A stretch of DNA of 64,000 nt, taken from positions 1 to 64,000 of the forward strand of contig NC_009513.1 of NCBI RefSeq assembly GCF_000016825.1, given 5' to 3'. How positions within the stretch are numbered: position 1 is the stretch's first letter; each line of letters starts with the position of its first letter. Shown piece after piece: positions 18,960 through 28,802 of this stretch. The stretch comes from Limosilactobacillus reuteri subsp. reuteri. Its GTDB lineage: Bacteria > Bacillota > Bacilli > Lactobacillales > Lactobacillaceae. The notes under the pieces are model-generated. The model saw only the letters and a program-made list of their open reading frames with translations. It made no database searches and was not told where the DNA came from. The translations under genes and the position numbers were made by a program.

Positions 18960-20681
18960 TTGAACAGAAATAAATTTAGTTTTCGGAGTTTCTTTAGTTT
19001 AATAAATCAATTACATCCGCGGTATATTAAGCTTTTTGTGGGAATCTTACTAGGTTTTATCTCCACGGGTGCTAACCTATTTGTTCCTCAACTAGCGCAA
19101 AAGCTAATTAATAATTTTAAGAGTATTAGTCCAACGTTGGCGATTTTAACAGTTGTAATTTTTATAGCAGGATTAATTACGAGTGCGTTATCAGAGTTAT
19201 TATTAGGAATTTTTGGTGAAAATGTTGTTTCTAAATTACGGAAACAATTATGGCAAAAACTACTTAAAATGCCTGTAAAATATTTTGATGATGTTAAAAC
19301 AGGTGAAATCAGTTCACGATTAGTTAATGATACATCACAGGTGAAGGATTTACTTGCTTCAACATTACCAAATGCAATGACATCGCTTTTACAATTCGTT
19401 GGTGCACTGGTTATTATGTTAGCAATGGATTGGCGGATGACATTGTTGATGTTTGTGGCAGTTCCTTTAGTGATTTTAGTCATGCTACCAGTGATGAATC
19501 AGTCGCGTAAGATTGGTCGGGTTCGGCAAGATGAATTAGCAAAATTTGCTAGTGATTCCACCGATGTATTAGGTGAGGTCCGATTAGTTAAGTCTTCAAA
19601 CGGTGAAGAACATGAACTGGCAAAGGGAAATCGCCGCATCGACAATTTATATCATGTCGGAAGAAAAGAAGCGTTGATTAACTCAGTAACGCAACCAATT
19701 ACAAACATGCTCATGATGATAATGTTTCTTGGGATTCTTGGTTACGGAGCAATTCGTGTTATGAATGGTGCAATGACAATGGGCGCCTTAGTTTCGTTTT
19801 TAATGTATCTTTTCCAGATTATTAGTCCCGTTGTTGTAATTAGTCAGCTCTTTAATAATATGGCAAAGACTAGCGGAGCCACGGAACGTATCCAACAAAT
19901 CTTAACTGAACCAGAAGAATTTGCTGCTGATAAAGCAGAAAAAGATATTGCGAGCGCACCATTGAAATTTGAGAATGTTGATTTTGCATATGAGGAAGGC
20001 AAGCCAGTCTTACGAGATGTTAGTTTTGAAACCAAACCCAATGCAGTGGTAGCTTTTGCCGGCCCATCTGGTGGAGGAAAGTCAACTATTTTCTCATTGA
20101 TTGAACGATTCTATCAGCCAACAGGTGGAAAAATTTTGATCGGTGAAGAGAATATCGAAAATGTAGACTTAGCCAAGTGGCGTGAACAAATTGGTCTCGT
20201 AAGTCAAGATGCCGCGGTAATGCCAGGAACTATTCGTGATAATTTAACTTATGGGTTACGAAGAGAAGTCTCGGATGAGGAACTTTGGGACGCGTTAAGA
20301 ATGGCTTATGCAGATGGTTTTGTCAGTGAAATGGAAGATCAGTTAGAAACTGAAATTGGTGAACGAGGGATCAAACTTTCTGGAGGACAACGGCAACGAA
20401 TAGCGATTGCGCGGGCTTTTCTCCGCGATCCAAAAATCTTAATGCTTGATGAAGCCACTGCTAGCTTGGATGCTGAATCGGAGGCGATGGTTCAAAAAGC
20501 ATTGGGAGACTTAATGCAAGGAAGAACGACACTAGTAATTGCGCATCGCTTGAGTACGATTGTCGATGCCGATAAAATCTACTTTATCGAAAATGGAACA
20601 GTATCCGGTGCAGGAACCCATCAAGAATTATTAAAGACAACACCACTATATGCACAGTATGTTAAGGATCAGTTTAAATAA
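18960..20681 (+). CDS. ABC exporter, fused membrane and ATPase domains (multidrug type)
   Basis: A 573-residue half-transporter. Residues about 20-310 hold six membrane segments; the ATPase domain has Walker A GPSGGGKST near 367, Q-loop SQDAAV, signature LSGGQRQR near 475 and Walker B ILMLDEATAS. It probably works as a homodimer exporting drugs or lipids (BmrA/LmrA-like). The TTG start at 18960 follows TTAGGAGG. A single gene under MarR control, it ends at a terminator. Confidence 0.9.
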   Translation: MNRNKFSFRSFFSLINQLHPRYIKLFVGILLGFISTGANLFVPQLAQKLINNFKSISPTLAILTVVIFIAGLITSALSELLLGIFGENVVSKLRKQLWQKLLKMPVKYFDDVKTGEISSRLVNDTSQVKDLLASTLPNAMTSLLQFVGALVIMLAMDWRMTLLMFVAVPLVILVMLPVMNQSRKIGRVRQDELAKFASDSTDVLGEVRLVKSSNGEEHELAKGNRRIDNLYHVGRKEALINSVTQPITNMLMMIMFLGILGYGAIRVMNGAMTMGALVSFLMYLFQIISPVVVISQLFNNMAKTSGATERIQQILTEPEEFAADKAEKDIASAPLKFENVDFAYEEGKPVLRDVSFETKPNAVVAFAGPSGGGKSTIFSLIERFYQPTGGKILIGEENIENVDLAKWREQIGLVSQDAAVMPGTIRDNLTYGLRREVSDEELWDALRMAYADGFVSEMEDQLETEIGERGIKLSGGQRQRIAIARAFLRDPKILMLDEATASLDAESEAMVQKALGDLMQGRTTLVIAHRLSTIVDADKIYFIENGTVSGAGTHQELLKTTPLYAQYVKDQFK

Positions 20682-20725
20682 AAATAAAGACTGCGAAAGG
20701 ACAAGATTTTCGCAGTCTTTATTTT
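20681..20725 (+). terminator. Terminator after the ABC exporter
   Basis: A perfect 18 bp stem, AAAATAAAGACTGCGAAA with its complement, overlaps the gene's last base. Confidence 0.92.
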
Positions 20726-20731
20726 AAGTAT

Positions 20732-20764
20732 GAAAAAAGCGACTGAGATCAAATCTCAATCGCT
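20732..20764 (-). terminator. Terminator after tRNA-Lys copy 2
   Basis: On the minus strand AGCGAtTGAGAT pairs with ATCTCAgTCGCT and a run of six T residues follows, 12 bp after the tRNA. Confidence 0.85.
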
Positions 20765-20776
20765 GTAAACCTCTGA

Positions 20777-20849
20777 TGGGCAGTCAGGGGATCGAACCCT
20801 GGACCCACGGATTAAGAGTCCGTTGCTCTGCCAGCTGAGCTAACTGCCC
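20777..20849 (-). tRNA. tRNA-Lys(CUU), copy 2
   Basis: Identical over all 73 bases to the copy at 18216-18288, with the same anticodon CUU, again on the minus strand. The identity extends two to three bases beyond each end (78 bp in total), so the two genes are a direct repeat around the MarR-ABC unit. Confidence 0.97.
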
Positions 20850-20949
20850 ATATCCTTTAACAGAATACTTAAACAGTTTAACCTGTTATTGATCAAATGT
20901 CAAATATTTTTCATAAGTTTTTGGAAAATATTTATGGAACTTTTCCCTG

Positions 20950-20958
20950 TGCTATAAT
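20950..20958 (+). promoter_or_regulatory. Extended -10 promoter of the walRK operon
   Basis: TGTGCTATAAT holds TATAAT at 20953-20958 with a TG extension. There is no clear -35. The walR start lies 67 bp downstream. Confidence 0.7.
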
Positions 20959-21024
20959 AGAGACACTGATATATAGCAGATTTAAAGTAATTAATCAATT
21001 AACCCAATGGAGGGAATCATTGAT

Positions 21025-21732
21025 ATGGCAAAGAAAATTTTAGTTGTTGATGATGAAAAACCAATTTCTGATATCATCAAATTTAATCTTGAAAAAGAAG
21101 GATATGAAGTTGTCGTAGCCTATGATGGCGAAGCAGCTTTAGAACAAGTAGAAGCAGAAAATCCTGATTTAATTATTCTTGACCTAATGCTGCCGAAGAT
21201 CGATGGACTTGAAGTGGCCAAGCGGGTTCGAGCTAAGCATACCATGCCGATTATTATGGTAACCGCTAAAGATTCGGAACTAGATAAAGTGCTAGGGCTT
21301 GAACTTGGGGCCGATGATTATGTTACTAAGCCATTCTCCAACCGCGAACTAGTAGCACGAGTAAAGGCTAATTTACGGCGTCAAGCAACTCTGAAGGCAC
21401 CAGCAGAGGAAGAAAATAATACCGATATTCAAATTGGCGACCTTACGATTCATCCTGAAGCTTACACCGTAACTAAGCGAGGCGAAAATATCAATTTAAC
21501 GCATCGTGAATTTGAGCTTCTCCATTATCTAGCTCAACATATTGGACAAGTTATTAACCGTGAACACCTTCTTCAGACTGTATGGGGTTATGACTATTTT
21601 GGGGATGTTCGGACAGTTGATGTGACCGTTCGTCGGCTTCGTGAAAAGATTGAAGATAACCCAAGTCACCCCCAATGGTTAATTACCCGGCGTGGTGTTG
21701 GCTATTACCTAGCAAATCCTGATCAGAATTAG
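21025..21732 (+). CDS. walR: Response regulator WalR (YycF)
   Basis: The essential OmpR-family regulator of peptidoglycan hydrolase and cell-wall genes. The receiver domain has the acidic pocket (VVDDE), the phosphoacceptor Asp in [13 protein letters not shown] and the conserved Lys in YVTKPF. The C-terminal winged helix ends [29 protein letters not shown], as in WalR (shorter match: [10 protein letters not shown]). The ATG at 21025 after GGAGGG is preferred over 21007, giving 235 residues. First gene of the operon. Confidence 0.97.
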   Translation: MAKKILVVDDEKPISDIIKFNLEKEGYEVVVAYDGEAALEQVEAENPDLIILDLMLPKIDGLEVAKRVRAKHTMPIIMVTAKDSELDKVLGLELGADDYVTKPFSNRELVARVKANLRRQATLKAPAEEENNTDIQIGDLTIHPEAYTVTKRGENINLTHREFELLHYLAQHIGQVINREHLLQTVWGYDYFGDVRTVDVTVRRLREKIEDNPSHPQWLITRRGVGYYLANPDQN

Positions 21733-21745
21733 AGGCTGAACCATT

Positions 21746-23611
21746 GTGAACAGCAAGTTAAAATTTTATCAATCGATTCGTTTTAAAATCGCTCTCGTAT
21801 TCGTGTTAATTTTGATGTTAACACTTGAATGTGTTGGGGCGGTTTTTGTGCGTCAATTAGAGCATCAAAACCTTAATACGTTTAAGCAAACCATTGAATT
21901 ACCGTCTTACGTTGATAATTCTTTAGCAGAGCAGTTATCACGATCAAATACTAAAAAAGCTAACAAACAAATTAATCAAATTCTTTCAGAAGTTAATAAT
22001 AATAACATTTCTGAAATCCGGGTAGTTGATAGTAAGAGTATTGTGCGGGGAACAAGCAACGCTGATAATCGGAGTGCAATCGGTCAGAAAACAACGGACC
22101 AAGCAATCAAAGCAACCTTATTAAATAATAGGTCGCATACCGAAAACCTGTACGATAATTCAAATCACACGCGTTACTATGTCAATGTGATTCCCCTCGT
22201 GGATAACAGTAATAATAACGTTGTGGGAGCTGTTTACCTGCGAGCTAGTCTGGAAAGTGTCTACTCTAATATTAATAATATTACGTTGGTATACTTATCC
22301 GCGGCAATGATTACTATTGTCTTGAGTTTAATCTTGGCAATTATTATTTCCCAGGAAATTACCCGCCCAATTGAAGAAATGAGGAAACAAACATTACGAA
22401 TTGCCCGGGGAGACTATTCTGGTCAAGTAAAAGTATTGGGAAATGACGAGTTAGGACAATTGGCAGGAGCAGTTAATAATCTTTCTGTCCGGGTTGAAGA
22501 GGCACAGGAGTCGAGCGATTCTGAGCGACGGCGGCTTGATAGTATTTTATCCCATATGTCAGATGGGGTTTTAGCCACTGATCGTCGCGGAAATGTGACA
22601 ATTGTAAATAATATGGCGTTACAGTTACTGGGTGTCGAAAATGAAGACGATTTAATTGGTAAATCAATTATTGATGTGTTAGATATTCGTCATGACTATA
22701 CCGTTCGGCAACTAGTAAATGGTGAACAGCGCGAGATGATTATTGATATGTCAAACTCTGGCAATAATTTGATCTTAAACGCTTACTTCTCACCAATTCA
22801 ACGTGAATCTGGCTTTGTCAGTGGGCTTGTGTGTGTCCTTCATGATGTAACGAGCCAGCAAAAAGAAGAACGCGAACGGAAGCAATTCGTTTCAAACGTC
22901 TCGCATGAGTTGCGGACTCCATTAACAAGTGTTAGAAGTTATGTCGAAGCATTAAGTGATGGTGCTTGGCAGGATAAAGAAATTGCCCCTCAGTTCTTAA
23001 AGGTTGTCCAGGATGAGACGGACCGGATGATTCGAATGATCAATGACCTGTTGAGTCTATCACGGATGGATGCAGGGACAACGAAGCTCAATCTGGAATA
23101 CGTAAATATCAATGAGTTATTTAACTATATCTTGGATCGTTTCGATATGATTATTAAAAAAGAAGAAGATCCAAAAAAGAAAAAATATACCATTGAACGA
23201 TACTTTACTAAGAAAGATTTATGGGTTGAAATTGATACTGATAAGTTTACCCAGGTAATTGATAATATTATGAATAACGCGATTAAGTATTCTCCAGATG
23301 GTGGTGTAATTACAACACGATTACTGGAGACACATAATCATGTTATTTTAAGTATTTCTGACCAAGGCCTAGGGATTCCACGAAAAGATCTTGGACGTAT
23401 CTTTGATCGATTCTTCCGCGTTGATAAGGCAAGAAGCCGGAAGCAAGGAGGAACAGGTCTGGGACTAGCTATTTCCAAGGAAGTTATCAATATGCTTGGT
23501 GGACAAATTTGGGTTGATAGTGTAGAAGGCAAGGGTTCAACATTCTATATTTCCTTGCCATATGTACCTTATGAGGAGGAAGACTGGGATGATGAAGAAG
23601 CTGAAAAGTAA
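21746..23611 (+). CDS. walK: Sensor histidine kinase WalK (YycG)
   Basis: The essential membrane kinase that phosphorylates WalR. TM1 is at about residues 12-32, followed by an extracellular Cache/PAS-like domain (35-180), TM2 (182-203), HAMP (204-256), PAS (262-370), HisKA with SNVSHELRTPLTSVRSY (His near 387) and HATPase with NAIKYS, DQGLGIP and GGTGLGLAIS. The GTG start lies 13 bp after walR. The end overlaps the start of yycH, which suggests coupling. Confidence 0.97.
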   Translation: MNSKLKFYQSIRFKIALVFVLILMLTLECVGAVFVRQLEHQNLNTFKQTIELPSYVDNSLAEQLSRSNTKKANKQINQILSEVNNNNISEIRVVDSKSIVRGTSNADNRSAIGQKTTDQAIKATLLNNRSHTENLYDNSNHTRYYVNVIPLVDNSNNNVVGAVYLRASLESVYSNINNITLVYLSAAMITIVLSLILAIIISQEITRPIEEMRKQTLRIARGDYSGQVKVLGNDELGQLAGAVNNLSVRVEEAQESSDSERRRLDSILSHMSDGVLATDRRGNVTIVNNMALQLLGVENEDDLIGKSIIDVLDIRHDYTVRQLVNGEQREMIIDMSNSGNNLILNAYFSPIQRESGFVSGLVCVLHDVTSQQKEERERKQFVSNVSHELRTPLTSVRSYVEALSDGAWQDKEIAPQFLKVVQDETDRMIRMINDLLSLSRMDAGTTKLNLEYVNINELFNYILDRFDMIIKKEEDPKKKKYTIERYFTKKDLWVEIDTDKFTQVIDNIMNNAIKYSPDGGVITTRLLETHNHVILSISDQGLGIPRKDLGRIFDRFFRVDKARSRKQGGTGLGLAISKEVINMLGGQIWVDSVEGKGSTFYISLPYVPYEEEDWDDEEAEK

Positions 23612-24884
23612 TTGGCAAGCAATCGCCTTAACGGTTGTTGTGCTTCTTAGTTTATTCATTTCATGGATTGTCTGGACCAACCCATTTCCTTTTGAGGGAG
23701 CACGACACGAAAATTTCAATAATAACCAATCACAACAATATACACCGCAATCAATGGGCGATGTTTATCTCCCAACTAAAGCAGTTGAGACAAATGAAAA
23801 AGGAACTCAGAATCAACTTTATAGCCCTAAAGCTAATTTAATTCTGAGCGTAAAAAAAGAGTTAGAGGATTGGAAATTAGGCCGGACAAATGTTGTCAAA
23901 CAAAATAACAGTGATGTTTATTTGAGTTATTTGCGACGGCGGAACTCGTTAATGCTGACATATCCGGATGAGGTACCGAGCTCAGTCTTCAACGAAACAT
24001 TTTCCCAGTCAATTGATACTGACCGGGTTAATCAGATTAACCATATTGTTATCCCATTAAACGGGCAACATGAGATTTACTTACTTGGTGACCACCATTA
24101 TAGTGTGTATCGAGTACGGGTAGAGAAAGGAAAATTTAATCGCATTCGGCAACTTTTAAAGTCAATGGATCGGATCCCGGTTGACCATAAAATTATTAAC
24201 GGGATAGCGGTAATGATGTATCCGCGACCCTTTGAATTACCAGCATTAGGATATCAAATCACTGCGCAAAACATTGATACCCTTAGTGCTAGTCTGATGA
24301 GTACTAACCAACACACAACAATCACGGCAAATCGGAATGGTAACGAGACTACCTATACGGATGGAACCAATCGTCGGCTGATATTTAATCGCCAAAATGG
24401 AACGCTTAAATACGAAAATTACCTTAGTAAGGACGATCGGGAATCAACAAGCCAGATTTTCCCACACTTCTATAATAAGTTGACGACAATTGGAATTCCG
24501 CTTGATAATTTGCGCTATGATGAGGTGAGTGAGCATGGTCGTCGGTTAAACTATCGGGCTTATGTTAATAGCTTTCCAATTTTCAATAGTGATGGTTATG
24601 GGGAAGTAACGCTTGAATCCACAAGTGGCGGGAATGAACGCTTCTGGCTAAGTCTTTATAGTCTTCAAGTGCCATTGCCAATTGATCACCAGATGGTCAA
24701 GCTTCCATCAAGTGCAGATGTGATTAATCAATTACATGCAACCAACCGGATGCGTGACATCAAGGACTTACGTGTCGGGTATATTTGGAAAACTGATAAA
24801 GATAGTCATGTTGTAAAGTTAGTGCCAACATATTTCATTAAGTATCGCGGCCACTGGGTTGAATATACCGAGTTAGAAAAGTAG
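23589..24884 (+). CDS. yycH: WalRK regulatory protein YycH
   Basis: YycH is a membrane-anchored extracellular protein that, with YycI, modulates WalK through transmembrane contacts. One membrane segment lies at about residues 10-29 (WQAIALTVVVLLSLFISWIV) and the rest is extracellular. ATG 23589 lies nine bases after AGGAGG at 23574-23579 and inside the end of walK. The length is about 431 residues. Confidence 0.92.
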   Translation: MMKKLKSNWQAIALTVVVLLSLFISWIVWTNPFPFEGARHENFNNNQSQQYTPQSMGDVYLPTKAVETNEKGTQNQLYSPKANLILSVKKELEDWKLGRTNVVKQNNSDVYLSYLRRRNSLMLTYPDEVPSSVFNETFSQSIDTDRVNQINHIVIPLNGQHEIYLLGDHHYSVYRVRVEKGKFNRIRQLLKSMDRIPVDHKIINGIAVMMYPRPFELPALGYQITAQNIDTLSASLMSTNQHTTITANRNGNETTYTDGTNRRLIFNRQNGTLKYENYLSKDDRESTSQIFPHFYNKLTTIGIPLDNLRYDEVSEHGRRLNYRAYVNSFPIFNSDGYGEVTLESTSGGNERFWLSLYSLQVPLPIDHQMVKLPSSADVINQLHATNRMRDIKDLRVGYIWKTDKDSHVVKLVPTYFIKYRGHWVEYTELEK

Positions 24885-24896
24885 GAGGGTTAAAGA

Positions 24897-25739
24897 ATGA
24901 ATTTTAAACGTATTCAATGGATCTTTATCCTTGCCTTTTTGCTTTTTGATATTTTTGTTGGAAGTTCATTAATCTTAGAAACTAGATTTACCGTTTCTAA
25001 TGGTCAGCAAAATCGCCAATCAACAGTGTTAAAAGAAATGCGTAATGACTCGATTAGTTATGGCGAGCTTTCTAATAAGCAGCAAACCGGATATTATATT
25101 GCTGGAAAGAAATCTTCTGATGGCGGAGACCTAGAGCAGGAAACCGGAAAATTACGTAATCAAAACTTTCGCCTTTCTTCAGGAACATTGACTAGTGAGT
25201 TTGATAAGCCAATTAAAATCACTGAAAGTAATAATATTCGGCGTGTCGACCGTCTATTAAAAAATAAAAAGATGGTAAGCTTAGGAAATCATTATCGCTA
25301 TAACAAGGAATTATCGGACAAAAATACCCTTGTTTATACGCAAATGCTAGAAGGAAAGCCGCTATTTTCAAATGATGGGCAAATTCGTTTTCGGCTAAAC
25401 TCTGACCATGAGATAACAGGTTATACGCAGACTTACTTGCAAGATGTTGAAATTCTCCGGCAACGGTCAAATACGATTAGCCAGCGCCGAGCAATTACCT
25501 GGTTGTATAAACATAATCAGATTCCTAATAACTCCCGCATTAGGTGGTCGGTGCTCAGTTATTCTAAGCTCCTTAACACTACTACTGATGATAAAGCAGT
25601 CTATGTGCCAACGTGGACTGTTGAAATCAAAACTAAAAACTCAGGAGCAATTCAACAATTACAAGTTAACGCATTTAATAGTACAGTTATGAAGGAAACG
25701 CCAGATAGTGTGAATACGAACTCGTTAAATAATAAGTAA
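24897..25739 (+). CDS. yycI: WalRK regulatory protein YycI
   Basis: Partner of YycH. It has one N-terminal membrane segment (about residues 7-25, WIFILAFLLFDIFVGSSLIL) and an extracellular domain of about 250 residues. GGAGGG precedes the ATG. It lies 12 bp after yycH and 17 bp before yycJ, in the usual order. Sequence conservation in this family is low, so the call leans on position and topology. Confidence 0.9.
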   Translation: MNFKRIQWIFILAFLLFDIFVGSSLILETRFTVSNGQQNRQSTVLKEMRNDSISYGELSNKQQTGYYIAGKKSSDGGDLEQETGKLRNQNFRLSSGTLTSEFDKPIKITESNNIRRVDRLLKNKKMVSLGNHYRYNKELSDKNTLVYTQMLEGKPLFSNDGQIRFRLNSDHEITGYTQTYLQDVEILRQRSNTISQRRAITWLYKHNQIPNNSRIRWSVLSYSKLLNTTTDDKAVYVPTWTVEIKTKNSGAIQQLQVNAFNSTVMKETPDSVNTNSLNNK

Positions 25740-25756
25740 TTGAGGAGGAACTTTAA

Positions 25757-26563
25757 GTGACAGAAACGGATCCATTACGTTATAGTGTACTTGCGAGCGG
25801 GAGTACTGGGAATGTAACTTATTTGGAAACGCGCAACCACCGGATCTTAATTGATGCCGGTTTAAGTGGGAAGCGGATTGAAAATTTAATGAAGAAGATT
25901 GATCGATCATTAAAGGATGTCGATGCAATTTTTGTAACGCATGAACACAGTGATCATACGCATGGTGTTGGTGTATTGGCACGCCGTTATGGAATGGATG
26001 TATATGCCAATGAGGGTACCTGGCAGGCAATGGCTGATAAAGTTGGTAAAATCCCATTAGCACAAAAGCATATTATTGCACCAAATACTGTTAAGGACTT
26101 GGGAGACATGGATATTGAAAGTTTTGCGGTATCCCATGATGCTGCGCAACCGCAATTTTACCAAGTTCACCACAATAATAAGACCTTCTGTATTATTACG
26201 GATACTGGTTATGTTTCTGATCGAGTTACGGGAACCATCCGAAATGCAGATGCCTACGTAATGGAATGCAATCATGATACAGAAATGTTGCGGATGGGTC
26301 CTTATTCATGGCCATTAAAACAGCGAATATTAGGGGATGAGGGTCACCTTTCCAATGAAGAAGGTGCTGATGCATTGATGAGTGTTGTTGGCCGGCGAAC
26401 CAAAGAGATTTTTCTTGGCCACCGTAGTCAACATAACAACATGCGTTCGCTCGCCCACTTAACAGTTGCAAGTTTGATGGAGCAGCATGACTTTGGCGTT
26501 GACCATGATTTTAAATTGCAAGATGCTGAACCAGAAGAACCAAGCAAGTTAATGACGTTATAA
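25757..26563 (+). CDS. yycJ: Metallo-beta-lactamase-fold exonuclease YycJ (WalJ)
   Basis: The metal-binding signature THEHSDHTHG lies near residue 57, with further metal ligands in DTGYVSD and GHRSQHNN. Family members have 5'-exonuclease activity and affect mutation rate and cell-wall response in Bacillus and streptococci. The GTG start at 25757 follows GAGGAGGAA. Fifth gene of the wal operon, 268 residues. Confidence 0.94.
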   Translation: MTETDPLRYSVLASGSTGNVTYLETRNHRILIDAGLSGKRIENLMKKIDRSLKDVDAIFVTHEHSDHTHGVGVLARRYGMDVYANEGTWQAMADKVGKIPLAQKHIIAPNTVKDLGDMDIESFAVSHDAAQPQFYQVHHNNKTFCIITDTGYVSDRVTGTIRNADAYVMECNHDTEMLRMGPYSWPLKQRILGDEGHLSNEEGADALMSVVGRRTKEIFLGHRSQHNNMRSLAHLTVASLMEQHDFGVDHDFKLQDAEPEEPSKLMTL

Positions 26564-26664
26564 TAAAAGAGATCACGGTTTTTATCGACTTTATTCAATG
26601 ATTTTTCATATTTAAATTGTAACTTGAAGATAGTGATTCTTTAACTTAGTGGAGGGTTTAATTG

Positions 26665-27939
26665 ATGAATAGGATAAAACAAGCTTTTAAAGATCGGTTG
26701 TGGTTAGGCGTAATTATTGTCGGCTTATTTGCTGGTCTTATTGGTGGTGGAATCGCCTTAGGAATTAATAACCTGGTACAACATCATGAAGAAGTAACAA
26801 GTACACGAGTCCCAGCTGGCTCTAATAAGTCTGGTGGTACGAAGGTTAATAAGAATAAGGCGGACTTAAACGGGGAAGCGTCCCAAGCTTATAAGTCCGT
26901 CCAAGGAGCCGTTGTTAGTGTTATTAATAAACAAAAGGTTCAGCAATCAAGTGGGACGCTAGGAATTTTTGGTTATGGCAACAGTAGTAACAGCAGCAGT
27001 GATTCTTCTAGCGATAATAAATTAGAAACCGCTAGTGAAGGGTCAGGAGTTATTTATAAGAAGAGTGGCAATTCGGCTTATGTTGTAACTAATAACCACG
27101 TTGTCAAAGGTTCAAACGCGCTCCAAGTAATTTTAAGCAATGGTAAAAAAGTTAATGCTGATTTAGTTGGTGCTGATTCTGCAACCGACTTAGCTGTATT
27201 GAAGATTAACGCTACAAATGTTAAGACAGTTGCATCTTTTGGTAACTCTAATTCGATTGTTCCTGGTCAGGATGTGCTAGCAATCGGTTCACCAATGGGA
27301 AGTGAATATGCTAATACAGTAACGAAAGGAATTATTTCTGCCAAAGATCGGACATTAAAAGCCGGTACTGATGGAACTTTGACATCGGTTATCCAAACAG
27401 ATGCCGCTATTAACTCTGGTAATTCAGGTGGTCCATTAATTAATATGGCAGGTCAAGTTATCGGAATTAATTCAATGAAACTTGCTTCTGATACACAAGG
27501 CTCTTCAGTTGAAGGTATTGGTTTTGCCATTCCAAGTAATGAAGTTGTGACAATTATTAACCAGTTAATTAAGAATGGTAAAATAACTCGTCCATCACTC
27601 GGAATTAGTATGGTGGATCTTAGTAATGTTACTTCTGATCAACAGCAATCAGTCTTAAAACTACCAACAAGCGTAAGCAAAGGGGTAGTGATTATAGATG
27701 TGAATAGTGGTTCAGTTGCTGATACTGCTGGATTGAAAAAATATGATGTCATTACAAAACTTGGTGACACTCAAGTTACAGATGCGGGTTCATTAAAGGC
27801 AGCCTTATATAAATACAAGGTTGGACAAAACGCTAAAGTCACTTATTACCGTGATGGTCAACGGCACACCGCAACTTTGCATTTAACAAAGAGTGCTGAT
27901 ACAACATCAACTGATGACTCACAACAAGATAATAATTAA
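26665..27939 (+). CDS. htrA: HtrA/DegP-type serine protease
   Basis: A membrane-anchored quality-control protease of the cell surface. The N-terminal membrane segment is at about residues 12-35, then a Ser/Asn-rich linker, a trypsin-like domain with His in NNHVVKG, Asp in SATDLAVLKI and Ser in NSGNSGGPLIN, and one C-terminal PDZ domain (about 325-405). ATG 26665 lies eight bases after GGAGGG. It follows the wal operon by about 100 bp, the conserved place for htrA in lactobacilli. Confidence 0.95.
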   Translation: MNRIKQAFKDRLWLGVIIVGLFAGLIGGGIALGINNLVQHHEEVTSTRVPAGSNKSGGTKVNKNKADLNGEASQAYKSVQGAVVSVINKQKVQQSSGTLGIFGYGNSSNSSSDSSSDNKLETASEGSGVIYKKSGNSAYVVTNNHVVKGSNALQVILSNGKKVNADLVGADSATDLAVLKINATNVKTVASFGNSNSIVPGQDVLAIGSPMGSEYANTVTKGIISAKDRTLKAGTDGTLTSVIQTDAAINSGNSGGPLINMAGQVIGINSMKLASDTQGSSVEGIGFAIPSNEVVTIINQLIKNGKITRPSLGISMVDLSNVTSDQQQSVLKLPTSVSKGVVIIDVNSGSVADTAGLKKYDVITKLGDTQVTDAGSLKAALYKYKVGQNAKVTYYRDGQRHTATLHLTKSADTTSTDDSQQDNN

Positions 27940-27944
27940 TGAAT

Positions 27945-28102
27945 TGGGACTGTGACATAAGCCAAATTACTTTCATAAAAGACAAATGGCGCAGTACACC
28001 AATGGCCTCCAATGCCCGGTAAAACCGAACGTTGGAGGCCTATTGTTGCTTGCGGGGGCTCGAAAAACGAAGTCACGAGTGACTTCTGTCTCGCTCCCTT
28101 TT
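27945..28102. repeat. Structured intergenic element, probably a dispersed repeat
   Basis: Two stem-loops lie in the htrA-pgpA gap. The first has GGCCTCCAA (28004-28012) with TTGGAGGCC (28032-28040) and an inner CGGT/ACCG stem. The second, 28054-28102, has GAAGTCAC/GTGACTTC with a CTCG...CTCCC tail. Its core AAGTCACGAGTG.CTTCTG.CTCG is repeated at 55952-56002. It probably also ends htrA transcription. Confidence 0.6.
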
Positions 28103-28167
28103 CATTAAAAGCCTCTTAATTAAAAGGGGTATAATATTAGTTATCAATATAAAGGATGGTGGGTAAA

Positions 28168-28665
28168 ATGAATAATCCACGGTTTAAATACCCAGATACA
28201 AAGGCATATGAATTTGTAGTACATCGTTTAGAAGAACGCGGAGTAAACTTAGAAGAGCTTGCGAAGATTGTGTATGAGACACAAAAGGGCTTTGAGCCAG
28301 ATTTGACGTTGGAAATATGTCAAAAATTTTTAATTGATACGATGCATAAGCGTGAATTATTAAATAGTGCAATGGTAGCACTTGAACTTGATCGGTTAAC
28401 CGAAGAAGGAAAAGTAGATGAACCTTTAGCAGGTATTATAAGAAATGATGCTGGGGTGTTTGGGGTAGATGAAACCCTAGCTTTACAAATTGCTAATATT
28501 TATGGAACAATTGGGACGACAAACTTTGGTTACTTTGACCGGGTTAAGAGTGGGATTATTGCCAAATTTGACCATGATAAGGTTCATGTAAATACATTTA
28601 TTGACGATATTCTCGCGGCGATTGTGGCGGCTGTTTGCGGAAAGATTGCCCACCAGTACGCTTAA
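28168..28665 (+). CDS. Phosphatidylglycerophosphatase A-like protein
   Basis: A 165-residue protein resembling the low-GC Gram-positive PgpA/YutG family, which removes phosphate from phosphatidylglycerol phosphate in membrane lipid synthesis. Recognisable parts are LEERGVNLEELAKIVYETQK, RNDAGVFGVDETLALQIANIYG and the end TFIDDILAAIVAAV. The ATG at 28168 with GGTGGG upstream is preferred over 28156. It is a single gene and no metal site can be assigned by eye. Confidence 0.75.
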   Translation: MNNPRFKYPDTKAYEFVVHRLEERGVNLEELAKIVYETQKGFEPDLTLEICQKFLIDTMHKRELLNSAMVALELDRLTEEGKVDEPLAGIIRNDAGVFGVDETLALQIANIYGTIGTTNFGYFDRVKSGIIAKFDHDKVHVNTFIDDILAAIVAAVCGKIAHQYA

Positions 28666-28679
28666 TTAAAAAAATATCA

Positions 28680-28708
28680 TTGACTTTTAAATGATTTATC
28701 ATTAAAAT
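28680..28708 (+). promoter_or_regulatory. Promoter of the Trp-type leader and ABC binding protein gene
   Basis: TTGACT at 28680-28685, a 17 bp spacer and TAAAAT at 28703-28708. The RNA would start near 28715, leaving about 260 nt of leader. Confidence 0.75.
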
Positions 28709-28738
28709 GAACGTAATTCGTTTAGAGGAGTAAAGCAA

Positions 28739-28786
28739 ATGAGTTATCAAACTTTACAATTAAATCATAGTTGGCAAAGCCGGTAA
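28739..28786 (+). CDS. Putative leader peptide with one Trp codon
   Basis: A 15-codon reading frame, MSYQTLQLNHSWQSR, with a strong AGAGGAG site (28724-28730) eight bases upstream. The Trp codon is at 28772-28774. The stop codon lies inside AGCCGGTA (28778-28785), which pairs perfectly with TACCGGCT (28842-28849). A ribosome paused at Trp would cover that arm. The position between promoter and terminator makes it a likely attenuation peptide. Confidence 0.65.
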   Translation: MSYQTLQLNHSWQSR

Positions 28787-28802
28787 CTCAGGGATAGCTG
28801 TA

